Below are positions 12,108 to 24,272 of a DNA stretch of 64,000 nt, in pieces. Numbering within the stretch: the first letter of the stretch is position 1; each line of letters opens with the position of its first letter. The notes beneath the pieces are model-generated. The model saw only the letters and a list, made by a program, of their open reading frames with translations, ran no database searches and had not been told where the DNA came from. A program made the translations under genes and the position numbers. The stretch is from Ottelia alismoides (lineage: Eukaryota; Streptophyta; Magnoliopsida; Alismatales; Hydrocharitaceae): assembly GCA_037367405.1 (NCBI GenBank), contig JAZKJV010008266.1, forward strand, positions 62,001-126,000. Direction: 5' to 3'.

Positions 12108-14764
12108 GTAAGGGGTCTTCTTGAACCAGAACTCATAGAGAGACAGGGCCTTCTGCACGAGATCCTGCTGGAAGATAGAAAAGAAGAGGTGGCATGGCGA
12201 CAACGATCCATGCAGAAATGGCTTAAAGAAGGGGACGCAAACACGAGATACTTTCATGCAATAGCCTCGAGGCGTAGGAGAAGGAACTACATCCATGACA
12301 TTGAGGTGGGGGGAGCTTGGATCTCAAGCGAGGTGGCGATCGAGAACGCCCTGAGGGGCCACTTCGTGGGGGACACGCGGAGGAAAGAGGAAAGCGGGTG
12401 GGGGTAGTTGGGAACGGCGGTGGAGACGTTGTCACACTCTCAGGCGGAGGGTCTTCTCTCCCCTTTCTCAGAGGAAGAAGCTCGGAGGGCGGTTTGTGAT
12501 TTGAACACGGATAGACCTCCTGGCCCGGATGGCTTCCCGGCGCTGTTCTACCATGAGTTTTGGGACATGCTGAAGGAGGAGGTCCTAGAGGTGTTGAATG
12601 AATTCAGGGATGGAAATAGAGGACTCGAGAAGATCAACAGGGCACTCCTGTTCCTGCTGCCCAAGAAAGATAATCCTGTGCGTGTGGAAAACTATAGGCC
12701 GATAGCGCTCTCCAATGCGATCTATCTGATTCTTGCTAAGATTTTGCAAACAGACTGAATGGGGTCCTAGAGTCGGTGATACTCCAGGGGCAATATGCTT
12801 TTATTCCAGGGAGACATATGGCGGATGGTCTGGTAATGGCTTCAGAAATCTGCTTAGATTGGAGACACACAAAGATGAAAGGAGCCCTATGGAAGATAGA
12901 TTATGCGAAAGCCTATGATTGTGTGGACTGGAGATTCCCGTGGACCTCCTGCAGAAGAGAGAATTCCTAGATTTGTGGGTGGGCTGGATGAAGAGATGTG
13001 TCACGACTTCCTCCTACTCTATCTCGGTGAACGGTAAGCCGGAGTGTGGATTCATTCAGCCACAACGTGGAGTGAGGTAGGGGTGCCCTCTGGTGCCTAT
13101 GTTGTTCGTTCTGGTGGCGGATGCCCTGGGGTTCTTTTCAGGCAGGCGATTGAGGTGGGGTAGTGCGAGGGCTTCTGTAAGGAGGAAATCTCTATTCCCT
13201 TATTGCAGTATGCTGACGATACGATGCTCTTCATGAGGGGCACTGAGGGTCAGAGTGCTAATGCGACGCATCTGGTGGACTTATTTGGCCAGTTGTCAGG
13301 ATTGGAGATCAACAAGAACAAGTCGACAATTATCACCTTTGGGATGGATGCAACGGAACGAGATCACATTGCGGAGATTATGGGCTGTGGGTTGGGGGAC
13401 CTTCCCATCCCCTATTTGGGACTTCCCTTGGTTGCTGGGAAGCTCAAGAGTTCATATTGGGATGACGTGGTCCGGAGGATAGAGCAAAGGTTGGCGGGGT
13501 GGAAGGCTGTCACTTTATCTAGAGGGGGCAAGTTGGTTCTTTTGAAGCACGTACTCTCAGCTATCCCAATCTTTTTCTACTCTACTAGACTGATGCCAGG
13601 GGAGTACGAAGGAAAATAGAAGGGTTGATGAGGAGGTTTTTTTGGTCTGAAGGGACGCATCAGGGCCCAGGAATACACCTCGTAAGGTAGGACGAGATCA
13701 CCAGGGGGCGAAACGACAACGGTCTTGGAGTTCGTATGTATGAACAGGGCGCTTATTGCCAAATGGGTGATTAGTGTTTGGTGCCCTTCTACCTCGTTGG
13801 CGGCTACATTGATAAGAAAGGTGTATGGAGTGTGTGGCGAACTGGTAGCCAAGAGAGTGAGATATGAGTTTCCGCTCTGGGCTGGTATCCGGGTTGTACT
13901 GCCGTTATTGATGCAAAAGCTAAGGCCAAAGATGGTGAACAAACACCTATTTCTCTTCTGGCGTGATGACTGGACTGGAGAGGGCACTTTGGAAGGTAGA
14001 TTTCCAAGGCTTTTTGCCCTGGCAAGTACAAAGGAGGCCACGCTCTCACAGCTTGAGGATGGTGAGACCTGGCTACCGCAATTCCCGGCGGACCTTTCTG
14101 ATCAAAGGTTGGAGAATTACATCTCCATGCTAAATGAACTACCACCTCTTGGGGTTTTCTTGCAGGACAGAGACCACTTCGTGTGGATCGACAAGAAGTT
14201 TTCAGTTAAAAAAGTCTACAAGGACTTAAGAGCAAGGGAAGAGGAGCTGGATAGGGACCAGTTCCAGGACTTGAAAGTTCTTTGGGCGGCAAAGATTCCG
14301 ATGAGAGTCAAAATTTTCCTATGGTGTTTGAGTAAGGACTACATTTGCGACAAGGCTCGGAGGGGGATATTACTAAACGTGCCAAACACAAGATGCGACA
14401 GATGTGACGAGGCGGCGGAGGGCTCAGACTGCCTGTTCTTCACGTGCAATGGATCTGAGCGGGTCTGGAGAGCGTTGGACATTCCATGGGTGCGAAGCGA
14501 CGGGACCGTAGAGTTCAGGAGCTCGATCCAGTCTCGGGGCATGAACTCTAGCGATGATTGCTCCAAGCTGTTTGTGGCCCTCTGGACAATCTGGGCTGGA
14601 CGGAACGACCTCATTTTCAATAATCAACAGAAAATGTAGTGTTACTTTGTAATGCTATTTACAACTTTTGGATCTCCCTGTAATATATTAAAAATTTTGG
14701 CTTAATGATGTTTTTCGGCGGTGATCCCCGTGATGGGAAGTCACCCGTTTTTCACTAAAAAAAA
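12108..14764 (+). mobile_element. Decayed L1-type LINE, 5'-truncated
   Basis: Fragments of ORF2 read in order: pre-RT ([19 protein letters not shown]), RT (PPGPDGFPALFYHEFWDM, YRPIALSNAIYLILAKIL, QYADDTMLFM, GLPLVAGKLKSSYW) and the C-terminal zinc-finger region (RVKIFLWCLSKD, TRCDRCDEAAEGSDCLFF). Several stops and frameshifts separate them (near 12405, 12755, 12965 and 13620). Endonuclease and ORF1 are missing. The 3' end carries a hairpin (14720-14745, GGTGA.../...TCACC) and poly(A) at 14757-14764. No clear target duplication was found. Confidence 0.88.
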
Positions 14765-15011
14765 GATAATAATAAAGAGACATAAACATCTCAACAGTTA
14801 CCTTCCATCCGCCTCCCCAATACCAGACCCTACTAAGGTTTCCCTCGTCAATCGAGTCCGTGATGATAGCGTATCATAGTGAAGTTGAACGACTATTACT
14901 GAACGTTGAAGGTGGGGATTTTTTAGTTGGGTCAGGGGGTTTGGATACTGAGTCTTCGTACATGACATGTAACTACCTTTTGATCCATTTAACGCTTAAT
15001 TGCTTCTAGAG
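14765..15011. other. Short spacer without a recognisable feature
   Basis: Contains no domain or repeat that I recognise. It is the left flank of copia copy A. Confidence 0.5.
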
Positions 15012-15158
15012 TGTAGAGATATTTATATGCTTCTATGTAACTTTTTCGGTCATTTTAGTTTCTTGATGTCTCTCTTATGTGATTTACCCATAGGTCTCTC
15101 CTCTACATAAGAGAGCCTAAGGTTTCTGGAATAAACATCTTTTCTATTTTTTCCAACA
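15012..15158 (+). repeat. 5' LTR of copia copy A
   Basis: Begins TGTAGAGATATT and ends TTTTCCAACA, with the primer-binding site TGGTATCAGAGCC at 15159-15171 directly adjacent. It contains the family's TATA-like stretch and AAGAGAGCCTA block. Confidence 0.92.
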
Positions 15159-15467
15159 TGGTATCAGAGCCATGGTCCTAGATTGGTGCTCTGTACCCTA
15201 ACCCTACCCCCACCGGCCGCCGCCGTCTCACTCTCTCTCTCTCTCTCTCTCTCTCTTTCTGAGGGCGCCACCAAGCGACCCTGCTGATAGCCGCCAAGCA
15301 ACCCGCTGCCAAGCGTCCCACCACCCAAGCGATCTCGTCGCCACCTGAGCGGCACCGCCACCCTACTCTTGCCGCCACGGTGACACCCCCTCTCTTCCTT
15401 GGTTGTCGGTCCTTGTAGCCGCCGGCTACCTCTATTCCGCCTCGCGTAGGGTCTCAGCTAGGCAAAT
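15159..15467 (+). other. Primer-binding site and GC-rich variable leader of copia copy A
   Basis: The primer-binding site is followed by about 300 bp of GC-rich sequence with a CT run (about 15228-15257) and CGCCAAGC-like repeats. The corresponding segment in every other copy is a different GC-rich sequence, so this part of the leader is hypervariable. Confidence 0.75.
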
Positions 15468-15523
15468 GGATTTGAGTGCATACGTCTACATATGCATTCA
15501 AATCCACGCATGTCTGTGTAGAC
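15468..15523 (+). promoter_or_regulatory. Conserved leader hairpin with downstream loop complement (copy A)
   Basis: GGATTTGAGTGCATA pairs with TATGCATTCAAATCC in a 15-bp stem with one G-T wobble. The loop is CGTCTACA. TGTAGAC at 15517-15523, 11 nt past the stem, is the exact complement of loop bases GTCTACA. The gag start is about 50 nt downstream. The same arrangement recurs in copies B, C, D, F and H. Confidence 0.8.
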
Positions 15524-15574
15524 ACTCATTCATTAGCCTACATAACCGTAGTCATCTCATCTTCCACCGACAGT

Positions 15575-16420
15575 ATGCCAGAAAACGAAGTTGATGTGCC
15601 CGTCACATGCGCTTTTCGAGGTCCAGTGCCTATTGTCAAGATGGATGGTACAAACTATGAGATCTGGGCTATGCAGTTTATGAGCATCATGAAGTCGAAT
15701 GGTAAGAAGCATATTCTTACTGAGGAGGAACCGATGGAGAAGACTGGGGTGAACGCCTCGTGGGAGGCAGATGATGCACATGCCAAGGTCTGGCTTTCAA
15801 GGACATTGACGATAGAAATCGCCAATTACGTGTTACATTAGCCTACTGCTAAGGCTATGTGGGACATCCTCGTAGCGATTTACTCTCAAGCGAGGAATGA
15901 AACCAAGATCCTTCAACTTCAGCACAACATATTCACTATCAAGCAGAACAGATGGCCCCTCCATTTGCTGTATACATCCTTGCGTGGGATGTTTGAGAAG
16001 CTCCACAGTTTCATGCCACTCACGGCTACTCCAGGGCAGCAGAAGACCTATAGGAATGCTACCATGGTTGGTGTATTCCTAACATCCCTTGATCCCGAGT
16101 ATGATGCTGCTCGCTCCCAGATTCTTGCAGATGCTACTATTCCTTCTATGGAGGAAGCCTTCCGCAGACGCAACATGATCATGGTTCCATCTACTGCCAC
16201 TAGTCAGACCTCTTCGGCGATGGTAGCCTTCGAGGCAGAGGAGGCTCTTCTTTCTTTCATGGTCGCAGACCTCGTGGTAGACAAGGTCGCATTCGTCAGC
16301 CCTGCACATTTTGTCGTCGCCTAGGTCATGCCGAGGAGACATGCTACTCCAAGCATGGGTTCCCTGTATCAACACGTATTAAGAGCAGGTCGAGTCTCCT
16401 GTTGCTTCCACTTCAGATCA
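15575..16420 (+). pseudogene. copia gag, copy A
   Basis: Starts MPENEVDVPVTCAFRGPVPI. It shows the copia gag core (DGTNYEIWAMQFMS; PTAKAMWDILVAIYSQ; GVFLTSLDPEYDAARSQIL) and a zinc knuckle CTFCRRLGHAEETC. A stop at 15839-15841 and a later frameshift break it. Gag would form the nucleocapsid. It runs directly into a deletion joint near 16500. Confidence 0.88.
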
Positions 16421-16499
16421 GAGATTTGATGACCTCGTGGCTAGACTACGAGATATCATGCCTCCTTCTTCACCATCTACAGGAGGCCATTCAGATGTG

Positions 16500-18684
16500 G
16501 GTAGACTACCAGTTGACTCTAGGTCTTGACAAGCTTTCCCCTAGAGTTGTCAAATGTGTGTTTGTTGGATACTCAAGGACCCAGAAGGGATATTGATGAC
16601 GATCCATTGTGCAGAAAATATTATATAAATGCGGATGTGACATTTTTTGAGTATGTGCTGTATTTCTCTCCTACAAGTGATAGGTTGGCTTTATCTTGTG
16701 CTGGCGATGAGGTCTAGCCACCTCCTCCTACAAGTCTGATGTCTCCTTCTCATGTGATCCCACCATCCTCGCCACCACAACCTCCACCACCGCCACCTCC
16801 TTCAACCCTGCCTATTACATAGTCGCGTGAGCTTGTTGTTCCAACTTTACCTAAGTTCTATACCCGTTGGCCCGCTTCTGCTCGTGGTCGTCGCTCATCA
16901 TCCAGTATGTCCCAGGTTTGTTCTGATATCATGATTTCTAATGATGGGTTTGGAGATATATCTGTCCAGGAATCTTTGCAGGAAAGTGGCCAACAAGTGG
17001 AGGTAGTTCTCGAGGACCTGAATATTCCTATTGCAGTTCCCAAGCAGAAGCGGTCTTGTACCACTTACTCCCTTGCTTCTCAGGTCTCGCTCCATCATTT
17101 AACAGGGGAATTTCATAGATTTGCAGTGGCGCTTTCTGCCGTGGAAATTCTACGGAATTATCAAGAGGCTTTGGAGAATAGTTGCTGGAGCTTGGCTATA
17201 GAGGAATAGATGGTTGCGTTGCAATCATGTGGTTTATGGAGTTTGGTGTCTGCTCCTCCTGGGGCGTCTGTCGTCAGTTGCAAATGGGTGTTTACTGTTA
17301 AACATCATGCAGATGGCAACCTTGATCGCTACAAGGCACGTCTAGTAGCTCGTGGATTTACTCAGACTTACGATGTCGACTACTTGGACACTTTTTCTCC
17401 GATGGCTCGCCACTCTACACTTCGTATCCTACTTTTAGTCGCAGTAGTACGTGATTGGCCATTGTTTTAGTTGGATGTTAAGAATGCAATTCTATATGGA
17501 GATCTACAGGAAGAAGTTTACATGCAGCACAACCTCCGGGGTTTGCTGCTGAGGGGGAGTGTCAGAAGGTCTGTCGACTTCATAAGGCGATATGTGGACT
17601 TAAGCAAAGTCCAAGGGCGTGGTTTCAGAAGCTCTCGGATTTGATTGAGAAGCAAGGGTTCAAGAGGTCTAATGCAGACCATTCAGTTTTTGTGCAGAGG
17701 ACGTCTAGAGGTACTGTTGTCATATTGGTCTATATTGATGATATTCTTGTTACAAGAGATGATATGCAATGGATAAAGATGGCAAAGGAGTTTCTAGGCC
17801 GTCAGTTTGTTACTAAGGATCTGGGCACTCTAAGGTATTTCCTAGGGCTGGAATTTGTTAGGAACGTGCAGGGTCTTGTGATGACCTAAAGAAAATATGT
17901 TACAAACAGGCTTGTTAAGACATGTATGATTGGGTGTCGACCCTTGACTACTCCTATGGATCCTAGCACGAAATTATACGATGTTGATAGAGATGAAGTA
18001 GATTAGAGGAGATATAGAAAGATGGTGGGAAAGCTCCTGTATGTTACTATTACCAGACCAGATATCTCATTTGCAGTGAGTCGAGTGAGTGAGTTCATGG
18101 AGCAACCTCGGCAAGTACATATGGATGCGATATACATGATATTGAGATATCTCAAATCTTCTCCAGGTGCAGGATTAATTTTCAATAAAGGAGAAACTCT
18201 CTATGTATTTGTGTATGCTGATGCTGACTATGCAAGATGTCCTAAGGATAGGAAGTCCACTTTGGGCCTTGCAGTTTTTGTTGACAGTTCTCTTGTTTCT
18301 TGGAAAAGCAAGAAACAAACTGTTGTGGCCAGATCAAGTGCCGAATCTGAATATAGGGCTATGGCGTAAGCAAGTACAGAAATGATGTGGGTTCGATCTG
18401 TGCTAGCAGATTTGCATATAGATATTCCTTTACCCATGCAGCTACAATGTGATAATCAGGCGGCCTTATTCATTGCGAACAACCCTGCATTCCATGAGAG
18501 AACAAAACATACTGAGGTAGACTGTCACTATACTAGAGACATGATCCAGAAGGGTTTGATTTCTACATCTCGTGTTAGCTCAGGAGAGCAAACAACTGGT
18601 ATCTTCACCAAGGCATTACTCAGGGGGCCATTTCAGAAGTGTTCGTCCAAGCTGAGCATGATTGACATCTATGTTCCATCTTGA
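16500..18684 (+). pseudogene. copia pol, copy A: integrase tail, RT, RNase H
   Basis: Starts at the integrase C-terminus (GLDKLSPRVVKCVFVGYS). It passes a proline-rich linker into RT (SCKWVFTVKHHADGNLDRYK, LVYIDDILVT) and RNase H (ADADYARCPKDRKSTLG, ARSSAESEYRAMA), ending IDIYVPS at 18684. Protease and integrase catalytic core are absent. At least five stops or shifts are seen (16595, 16715, 17207, 17468, 17887, 18367). A polypurine tract GAGGGGGAA precedes the 3' LTR. Confidence 0.9.
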
Positions 18685-18691
18685 GGGGGAA

Positions 18692-18838
18692 TGTAGAGAT
18701 ATTTATATGCTTCTTTGTACCTTTTTTTGGTCATTTTAGTTTCTTGATGTCTCTCTTATGTAATTTACCCATAGGTCTCTCCTCTATATATAAGAGCCTA
18801 GGGTTCTTGGAATAAATAATTTTTTATTTTTCCCAACA
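18692..18838 (+). repeat. 3' LTR of copia copy A
   Basis: Begins TGTAGAGATATT directly after the polypurine tract and ends TTTCCCAACA. Same length as the 5' LTR, with about 15 differences by eye. Confidence 0.92.
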
Positions 18839-19011
18839 TAGGCCACAAGTGACCCTTGACCATATGTACTTGTGGACGATTCTTATCCATCCATTAATCT
18901 TCATATTGACATGATGAAGCCTATCAAAAACATTACATGCCTCTTATGTCTCACTTTACTAGTATTAATGACTTGTCTAGTGGTGACAAGCAGTTTACAT
19001 ACTCTAAGGCC

Positions 19012-19302
19012 CCGTTCGGCTAGGGGCTTAAGCCCCCCTTAGCCCATTCTTTCTCTCTCCCATGTGGGCTCCACTCTCTCTCTTTAAAACATTAAATAAA
19101 TCAAATCTCTTTCATCAATTCGATCAAAAAATAATATATTATACCATCATATCATATAAAAATTATAAACTACTCCACTTCTACTCACTTTTCCAAACTT
19201 TAATATAATCACATCACAATAATTACTCACTTGTCCAAACTTCAATACAATCATATCACAACAAACCCACCCCCAGTTTAACCCTCTATCCAAATGGATG
19301 CT
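19012..19302. mobile_element. Candidate MITE
   Basis: The interval starts GGCCCCGTTCGGCTAGGGG and its other end, reverse-complemented, reads GCATCCATTTGGATAGAGGG, an imperfect terminal inverted repeat of about 20 bp. The interior is AT-rich and non-coding. The target duplication could not be fixed, so superfamily is unassigned. Confidence 0.4.
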
Positions 19303-20300
19303 CTTCTTAATAGAGGTGCTTGGGATCTGTGACCATACCCTACATGTAACTTTGATTTCTTACATATGGAAATTATGGCCAAATATGCTCTTTTCAAGCA
19401 GCCTATGGGGTCGATTTCTTTGGGATGTTATCATTTGCTGCTCGAACGTTATCCTTTGTTGCTCGACTCTATTCATTCTTTCTTGTCTCTAACAGTTAGC
19501 AAGAGTTGGCCATTCTATCGACTTTTTGTGAAGGAAGCCAACCGACATATATAGAGAGTCCTTCATATAATTACGGATACGATGTTCTCATTATTCTCAC
19601 ATATTTCAAGCTCTCTCCTGGAAAATGGCCTCTACGTTTGTGATGACCATGCTGATATTTAGTCTTATGCAGATGCAGAATATATTAGCTCACTGACGAT
19701 AGGTCTACTAGATGCTTTGTGAGGGAGGCGACTTGTCACCTGGCTTTCAACAAAAAAACCCAGTGTTGTCTCTAGATCTAATGCTGAAGCCGAATATAGA
19801 GTCATGACTCAAGCCACTTGTGAAATTAGCTAGCTTGTCTCCTTTGTAAAATAAATTTGTGTTCCCCTTTATTGTGACAATGTCTGCCACATATATTGCT
19901 TCGTCATCAATGAACTACCTTAACTTGTTTGAGTGAATTCACATTTTATCAGAGATGCGATTTGAGAAGGGAAGGTAGCCACTGCTCATATTTGTACAGA
20001 ATATGAACTTTCTGATATTTTCATTAAAACTTTTCCAAAGATGTGCATCTCAGTTCTCGCGTCAATGTCGTGCATGTTAAATGGATATGCTCCAACTTCC
20101 GGGGGAGTGTGAAAGGATGTGTATCTTCCATTTTCCTTTTGTATTAGAATACATTGGGAAGATCATTGTGATCTTAAATATTATGAGAATCTTTACAACT
20201 CTCTCTTAATTTCATTCTATGTTTATGTATTTTTATTTAAACCTCTCTATGCCTAGAGAAGTAGAGGTGATTACTGGGGGTTTATTTCTCTCTTCAAAAT
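19303..20300 (+). mobile_element. Decayed copia tail of a second family (RNase H and LTR start)
   Basis: A broken RNase H reading includes VSRSNAEAEYRVMTQATCEI, the LYCDN motif region and a C-terminal SDIFIKTFPK. A polypurine tract CCGGGGGAG at about 20099-20107 is followed by a candidate LTR start TGTGAAAGGATG at 20108. The LTR end was not identified. This family differs from the 150-bp-LTR family. Confidence 0.65.
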
Positions 20301-20794
20301 GCATGAAAAGTTTGCCGATTGCCCACCATGTTGTGAACTGTAAAAAGCAGCTTTTGAGAAAAAGAATGTGTATTGGAAGGTCATAGTGGTCACCAATGTT
20401 CAATATCTAGATTAGTTAGATACAAAACCTAAGTCCGTAGTCAGCATTGATCATTACCAAAAAAAATGAGTTTGGGAGTTCTTGTTCTTTAATTTGAGCC
20501 CCATTATATTCAACGAGATGATCTATTATTATGTTAACAATTGTTCTATGGAGATCAATTAAGCTATATTTTACCATAAACATGTTTTTATATTGACATC
20601 ATTCATAAAAAAATAAATGATCAGAAGTGAGTTTACGCTAGAATGTTGTCTGCAAAATTAGAGCACATTTTGATAATGTTGGCGACAATAATAATCTTTG
20701 CTACAATGGATAATATATCTACAGTTGGAAGCTTTTTGTCATATTTGTATAGATTATTCCTTCACTAATTCAATGTTTTAATGTGCTCTTTCAG
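20301..20794 (+). other. Presumed SOS1 intron sequence upstream of the first visible exon
   Basis: AT-rich with no recognisable element. It ends in a pyrimidine-rich tract and CAG at 20792-20794, a good splice acceptor. Confidence 0.5.
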
Positions 20795-20979
20795 GAACCT
20801 CATGGGGCTATCTCATTCTTCTTTATATCTTTGTTCAACTCTCAAGAGCAGTAGTTGTTGGCGTGTTGTATCCTTTCCTAAAATATTTTGGCTATGGCCT
20901 GGACTGGAAGGAAGCCATCATTCTAGTCTGGTCAGGTTTGCGGGGTGCGGTAGCATTGGCTTTATCACTGTCAGTTAAA
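20795..20979 (+). CDS. SOS1: SOS1/NHX7 Na+/H+ antiporter, internal exon
   Basis: This 185-bp exon lies between CAG (acceptor) and GTAAGT (donor). Two bases complete a glycine codon, then 61 codons read without interruption. Landmarks are TSWGYLILLY, QLSRAVVVGVLYPFLKYFGY, GLDWKEA and VWSGLRGAVALALSLSVK. This is the highly conserved last part of the membrane domain of plant SOS1, the plasma-membrane exporter that removes sodium in exchange for protons. The GLRGAVALALSL helix is typical of SOS1-type CPA1 exchangers. The next expected residues (R-x-S-D) are found at 45811, about 24.8 kb away. No earlier exon was seen in the window. Confidence 0.93.
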
Positions 20980-22251
20980 GTAAGTTCTTCAGTTCTTAAT
21001 TGCTTGTACCATGGCAAATCATGAGTTAGTAGATCAAAATTATAAACTTTTCTCGTAATATTTCGAGGTTGCAGCCATATACTTTTGTGAAAAAATTAAC
21101 GAACATTGGACCTCTGATCAACAAAATCAAATGTTAGTAGATGGACACATGTATAGTTTTGATGATAATCTTGTTTTTGCTTTCCTCTTTGTTGCAGGGT
21201 CCTTTGTAATATTATTTGCTAACTCAAAACTTTGAGGGATACAGATGCTAATAGTTTGACTTTCAACATGATGTTAGATCTTGGCTCCATAGCTATTTAG
21301 TATAACTCTTTCACGTTGTATCCGTTTTTTCATTGATTATGAGTTCTTGTCTTCAGCAAATTCTTTACCTGTAGTTTTTGGTGCATGGTTTACCTCCCCT
21401 ATATTGGATGATCCTGATGACTTGCTTCCAGAGCATGATACTGCACATGTCTATGTGGGTTTGGGCATGTTCCTTTTTAGTGCGGACTGCATCCCCAACT
21501 GAGACAAGGACAGTGCTACGATAATGAGTTATGGTTTATGACACTGTTGTTATGCTTGGTATTGTTGAACAGTGTTTGATGCGGGGGAGAGCAACCCGGT
21601 TTAATGCTAATGGTTTTCATATGCGGATTTACATGCGGGTCTATGCATGAACCTTGTCTTGTTCGCACATGGTATTGAGCCAACTTTTGTGAGGAAAATT
21701 CCTTAGTAATGCCTCAGGGAATACATAATTCCCTGGATAGTGTACACTATTTTTTACTTCAATACTGTACCCGTGTCGTGCCTTCTATATGCACCATCAA
21801 CTATCGCATTCCTTGAATGCGAAAAGCTCATGTCGCATGTATGAGCTGCGACATGCGCTGAAATCCCTAGAATGTTTTAAGTCCCTATGTCAGGACCTCT
21901 TCTCTGCTCACATCCCCAGTTCGACGAAGTCGAGTGTTTCTTGTTCTCGCGATATCTTAGGACTCCCCCAGTCTCTCCCTCTTTGCCAGTGCACCGCCTC
22001 CTCACTTCTCTATTGCCGACGCTGTATCTCCCCACATCTGGAGCCCTTTAACACCTCATCATCCTGCAGTACTCCTACCGTTGGCGCTCCCCCATATATT
22101 TCTCCAAGCCCTAGGTAAAGACGAATCTGTTTGGTGTCAGGGTGTGGATGTTTAGTGAATTATGTTATTTTCCACCAAATCAAAGTAGATGTGATGAGCA
22201 GTTAATAACTTTTTCTTACAAATCCGTCGGTCACCCATGTGTTAGGTTGGA
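20980..22251 (+). other. Intron sequence, unassigned; possible MULE 5' region
   Basis: A short open stretch at about 21350-21505 reads VVFGAWFTSPILDDPDDLLP but matches no family I know. A further open frame at 21789-22118 has no domain. It may be leader or promoter of the MULE that follows. MULE terminal inverted repeats were not located. Confidence 0.4.
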
Positions 22252-23090
22252 ATGGAGTCGATTTATTTCGCGTTCCATTTGAAAGATACAATCAGGGACT
22301 CGTCGAACACCAATGTGCATGGTTTAGGCTTAACGCTGACTGTTACATACGATGAATTGTTGAATCTAGTTCATCGGAAGCTCAACTTGGATAAGAACAC
22401 CTGCGAAATTAAATTATCACATCGCATCCTACGCGGGGCAGGTGAAGAGCCTATGTTAACGCTCATCGTAGATGATGATGACATTACAAAATGTTTTTCT
22501 ATATGTCAGGACAATTGGGAAGTCACCACCCACTAAGATTATTATTGAGAGTCATCCGGGTTTGACTGTTGCACCAAATGTGGAAGACCTTCATGATCGT
22601 TTCACCTTATGTGGTTCAGAGTACCGGTGACCCTATAACGTAGCCCACACAAGTTCACAAATTCATGAGTGATGTTTTCTTGAGAGAAGTTATTTGTGTC
22701 CTAAATGGCGACATTTCAAGGGTAACAAACGACGAGTTGGACGAGGAAAGTGACCAAGAGCTTGAGGATGTTGTTGTTATGAATGACCGGATGGTACCTA
22801 GTGACCCTATTCGTCAAACAATTGTTCCCTATGTACCGTTTTTTGGAGTCGGAGGCTATGACACCCGTGCAACATTTGAGGATGATTTTTGAAAGAAGTT
22901 TGTGCTCGACAGTTTTGGCGATGAACTTCGAAAGAAAGAACATTCAAGACTAAAGATGATTTGATTTATGCTGTGAAGAAATATCACATCCTAGCCCACT
23001 ACAACTTCATGATTAAAGAATCCACGACCTTGGTTTGGTTTATTTTATGCACTATGGAATCGACATTTATGTTTGCGTGACTTGAAGTAT
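22252..23090 (+). pseudogene. Mutator-like (MULE) transposase N-terminal fragment
   Basis: The first 95 codons (MESIYFAFHLKDTIRD...) carry the PB1-like fold usual at the N-terminus of MuDR-type transposases: YDELLNLVHRKLNLDKNTCEIKL and a DDDDIT stretch. After frameshifts an acidic linker follows, then residues like FMIKESTTLVW, typical of the stretch before the zinc-finger and DDE domain. The catalytic domain is absent. Confidence 0.65.
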
Positions 23091-23475
23091 GTTAAGGACA
23101 CTGAGCTGGGGATATGCTATTCTTGCTTTTTTGTATAGACATTTATGTTTTGCAACGGACTGAATGGAAACTAAAAGGTGGAAACGAGCAAAGGAGAAGT
23201 TGAGCAAGGTTGGCAGGTGGTGGAGCCGACGAAATGGAGGCAGTCTTGCATCTAGTTTCAGTTGCAAGTGAAGGAATGGCATCCAATCGCGTCCTCTACT
23301 AGTGGGTCGTTGCTAAGGAAGGGAGCGAGGGAGATGCTATAAATGCAAAGAGGTAGGCCATTGCGATGGGAGTTGTCGTAATGCCATCCTGTGCTTTGCA
23401 TGCAGTGGCATCGATCATAGAAAACATGTGCACGTGTTGCAACAAGGACCGAGGTTGCACCATGATTAACATCAT

Positions 23476-24156
23476 TGATGCATCGTGGAACAGAAATATA
23501 GGGCCGCATATTTAATTTTACCCGTTAATTTTATTTACGTTTATTTTAAGTCGTCGTATTTTTAATTAAATAAACGAGATCGCCTGTGATCATGGCCTCA
23601 AATTTCAGCGAAATTCGGTCGAATTTCTGTCGAATATCGATATCCAATCGAAATCAAAATTCGACCGAAACGACCGAAATGACCGAAATATGGGGGTCCT
23701 AGTACAAAAAATGACCGAAATGACCGAAATTTCGGTCGAAATTCCACCGAAATTCTGTTTTGGTCGATACCGAAATGGTGACCGAAACCGACATTTAAGG
23801 CCTTGCCTGTGATCTCGATTAGTTAGAAATTTGAATTTAAAATTAGTCGGTTAGAGTCAATTTAGGATAATTAGTTTGAATTTGAATTAGAGTTCTATTT
23901 TTGTAACCTCATCCCTCATATATAAAGGGATGATATGCTAGTGTTTTTGGGAGTTCAGTATTTATAAAATTGAGATTTATCTCCCTCTCTCTAATTTCTC
24001 TCCCTCCCCGCGTGATCTTCACGTCCCTCCTCCCCTAATCCCTCGTATTCCCGACAAGCATTCTTCTTCTCAATCCCTCTATTTCCTCTCCACCACCGAA
24101 ATTCCACCCATCAAAATTTATTATTTTCCCCGTCGCCGAATTCCCATTTTGCATCA
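23476..24156 (+). repeat. Left LTR of the palindromic element (contains MITE 1)
   Basis: 681 bp including a 215-bp MITE and its duplicated 8-bp target; about 458 bp without them. Terminal repeat TGATGCA/TGCATCA. A TATA-like stretch (CATATATAAAGG, about 23917-23928) fits an LTR promoter. After 24156 comes G and then TTGGTATCAGATCATGG. Confidence 0.87.
23591..23805. mobile_element. hAT-type MITE, copy 1 (215 bp)
   Basis: Begins CATGGCCTCAAATTTC and ends GACATTTAAGGCCTTG, terminal inverted repeats with CA...TG ends. A perfect 8-bp duplication CCTGTGAT (23583-23590 and 23806-23813) fits the hAT superfamily. The interior is rich in TTTCGGTC/GACCGAAA. It has no coding capacity. Confidence 0.87.
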
Positions 24157-24272
24157 GTTGGTATCAGATCATGGCCTACAGATCGTCCTCACGATCTGAC
24201 GATCCGTCCAGACACTCGCGCCGACATGCGACAAAACTCCATCCTTCGTTGGGTGGAAACGACAAGCCGAAA

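Larger units (their letters stand above)
15012..18838 (+). mobile_element. Ty1/copia element, copy A of the 150-bp-LTR family, internally deleted
   Basis: Two 147-bp LTRs (15012-15158 and 18692-18838) enclose gag, an internal deletion, then integrase C-terminus, RT and RNase H. The integrase-before-RT order defines copia. The LTRs differ at roughly a tenth of positions, so this is an old insertion. Flanks are TAGAG and TAGGC, an imperfect target duplication. Protease and the integrase core are gone, leaving a non-autonomous copy. Confidence 0.93.

Noticed and set aside
15227..15257. CT microsatellite as an independent feature or CRISPR-like repeat
   Set aside because: Simple repeat inside the copia leader; no spacer-repeat pattern anywhere in the window.
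20640..20720. Possible upstream SOS1 exon
   Set aside because: A weak resemblance to the helix before the GTSWGY exon, but no splice borders and poor residue match.
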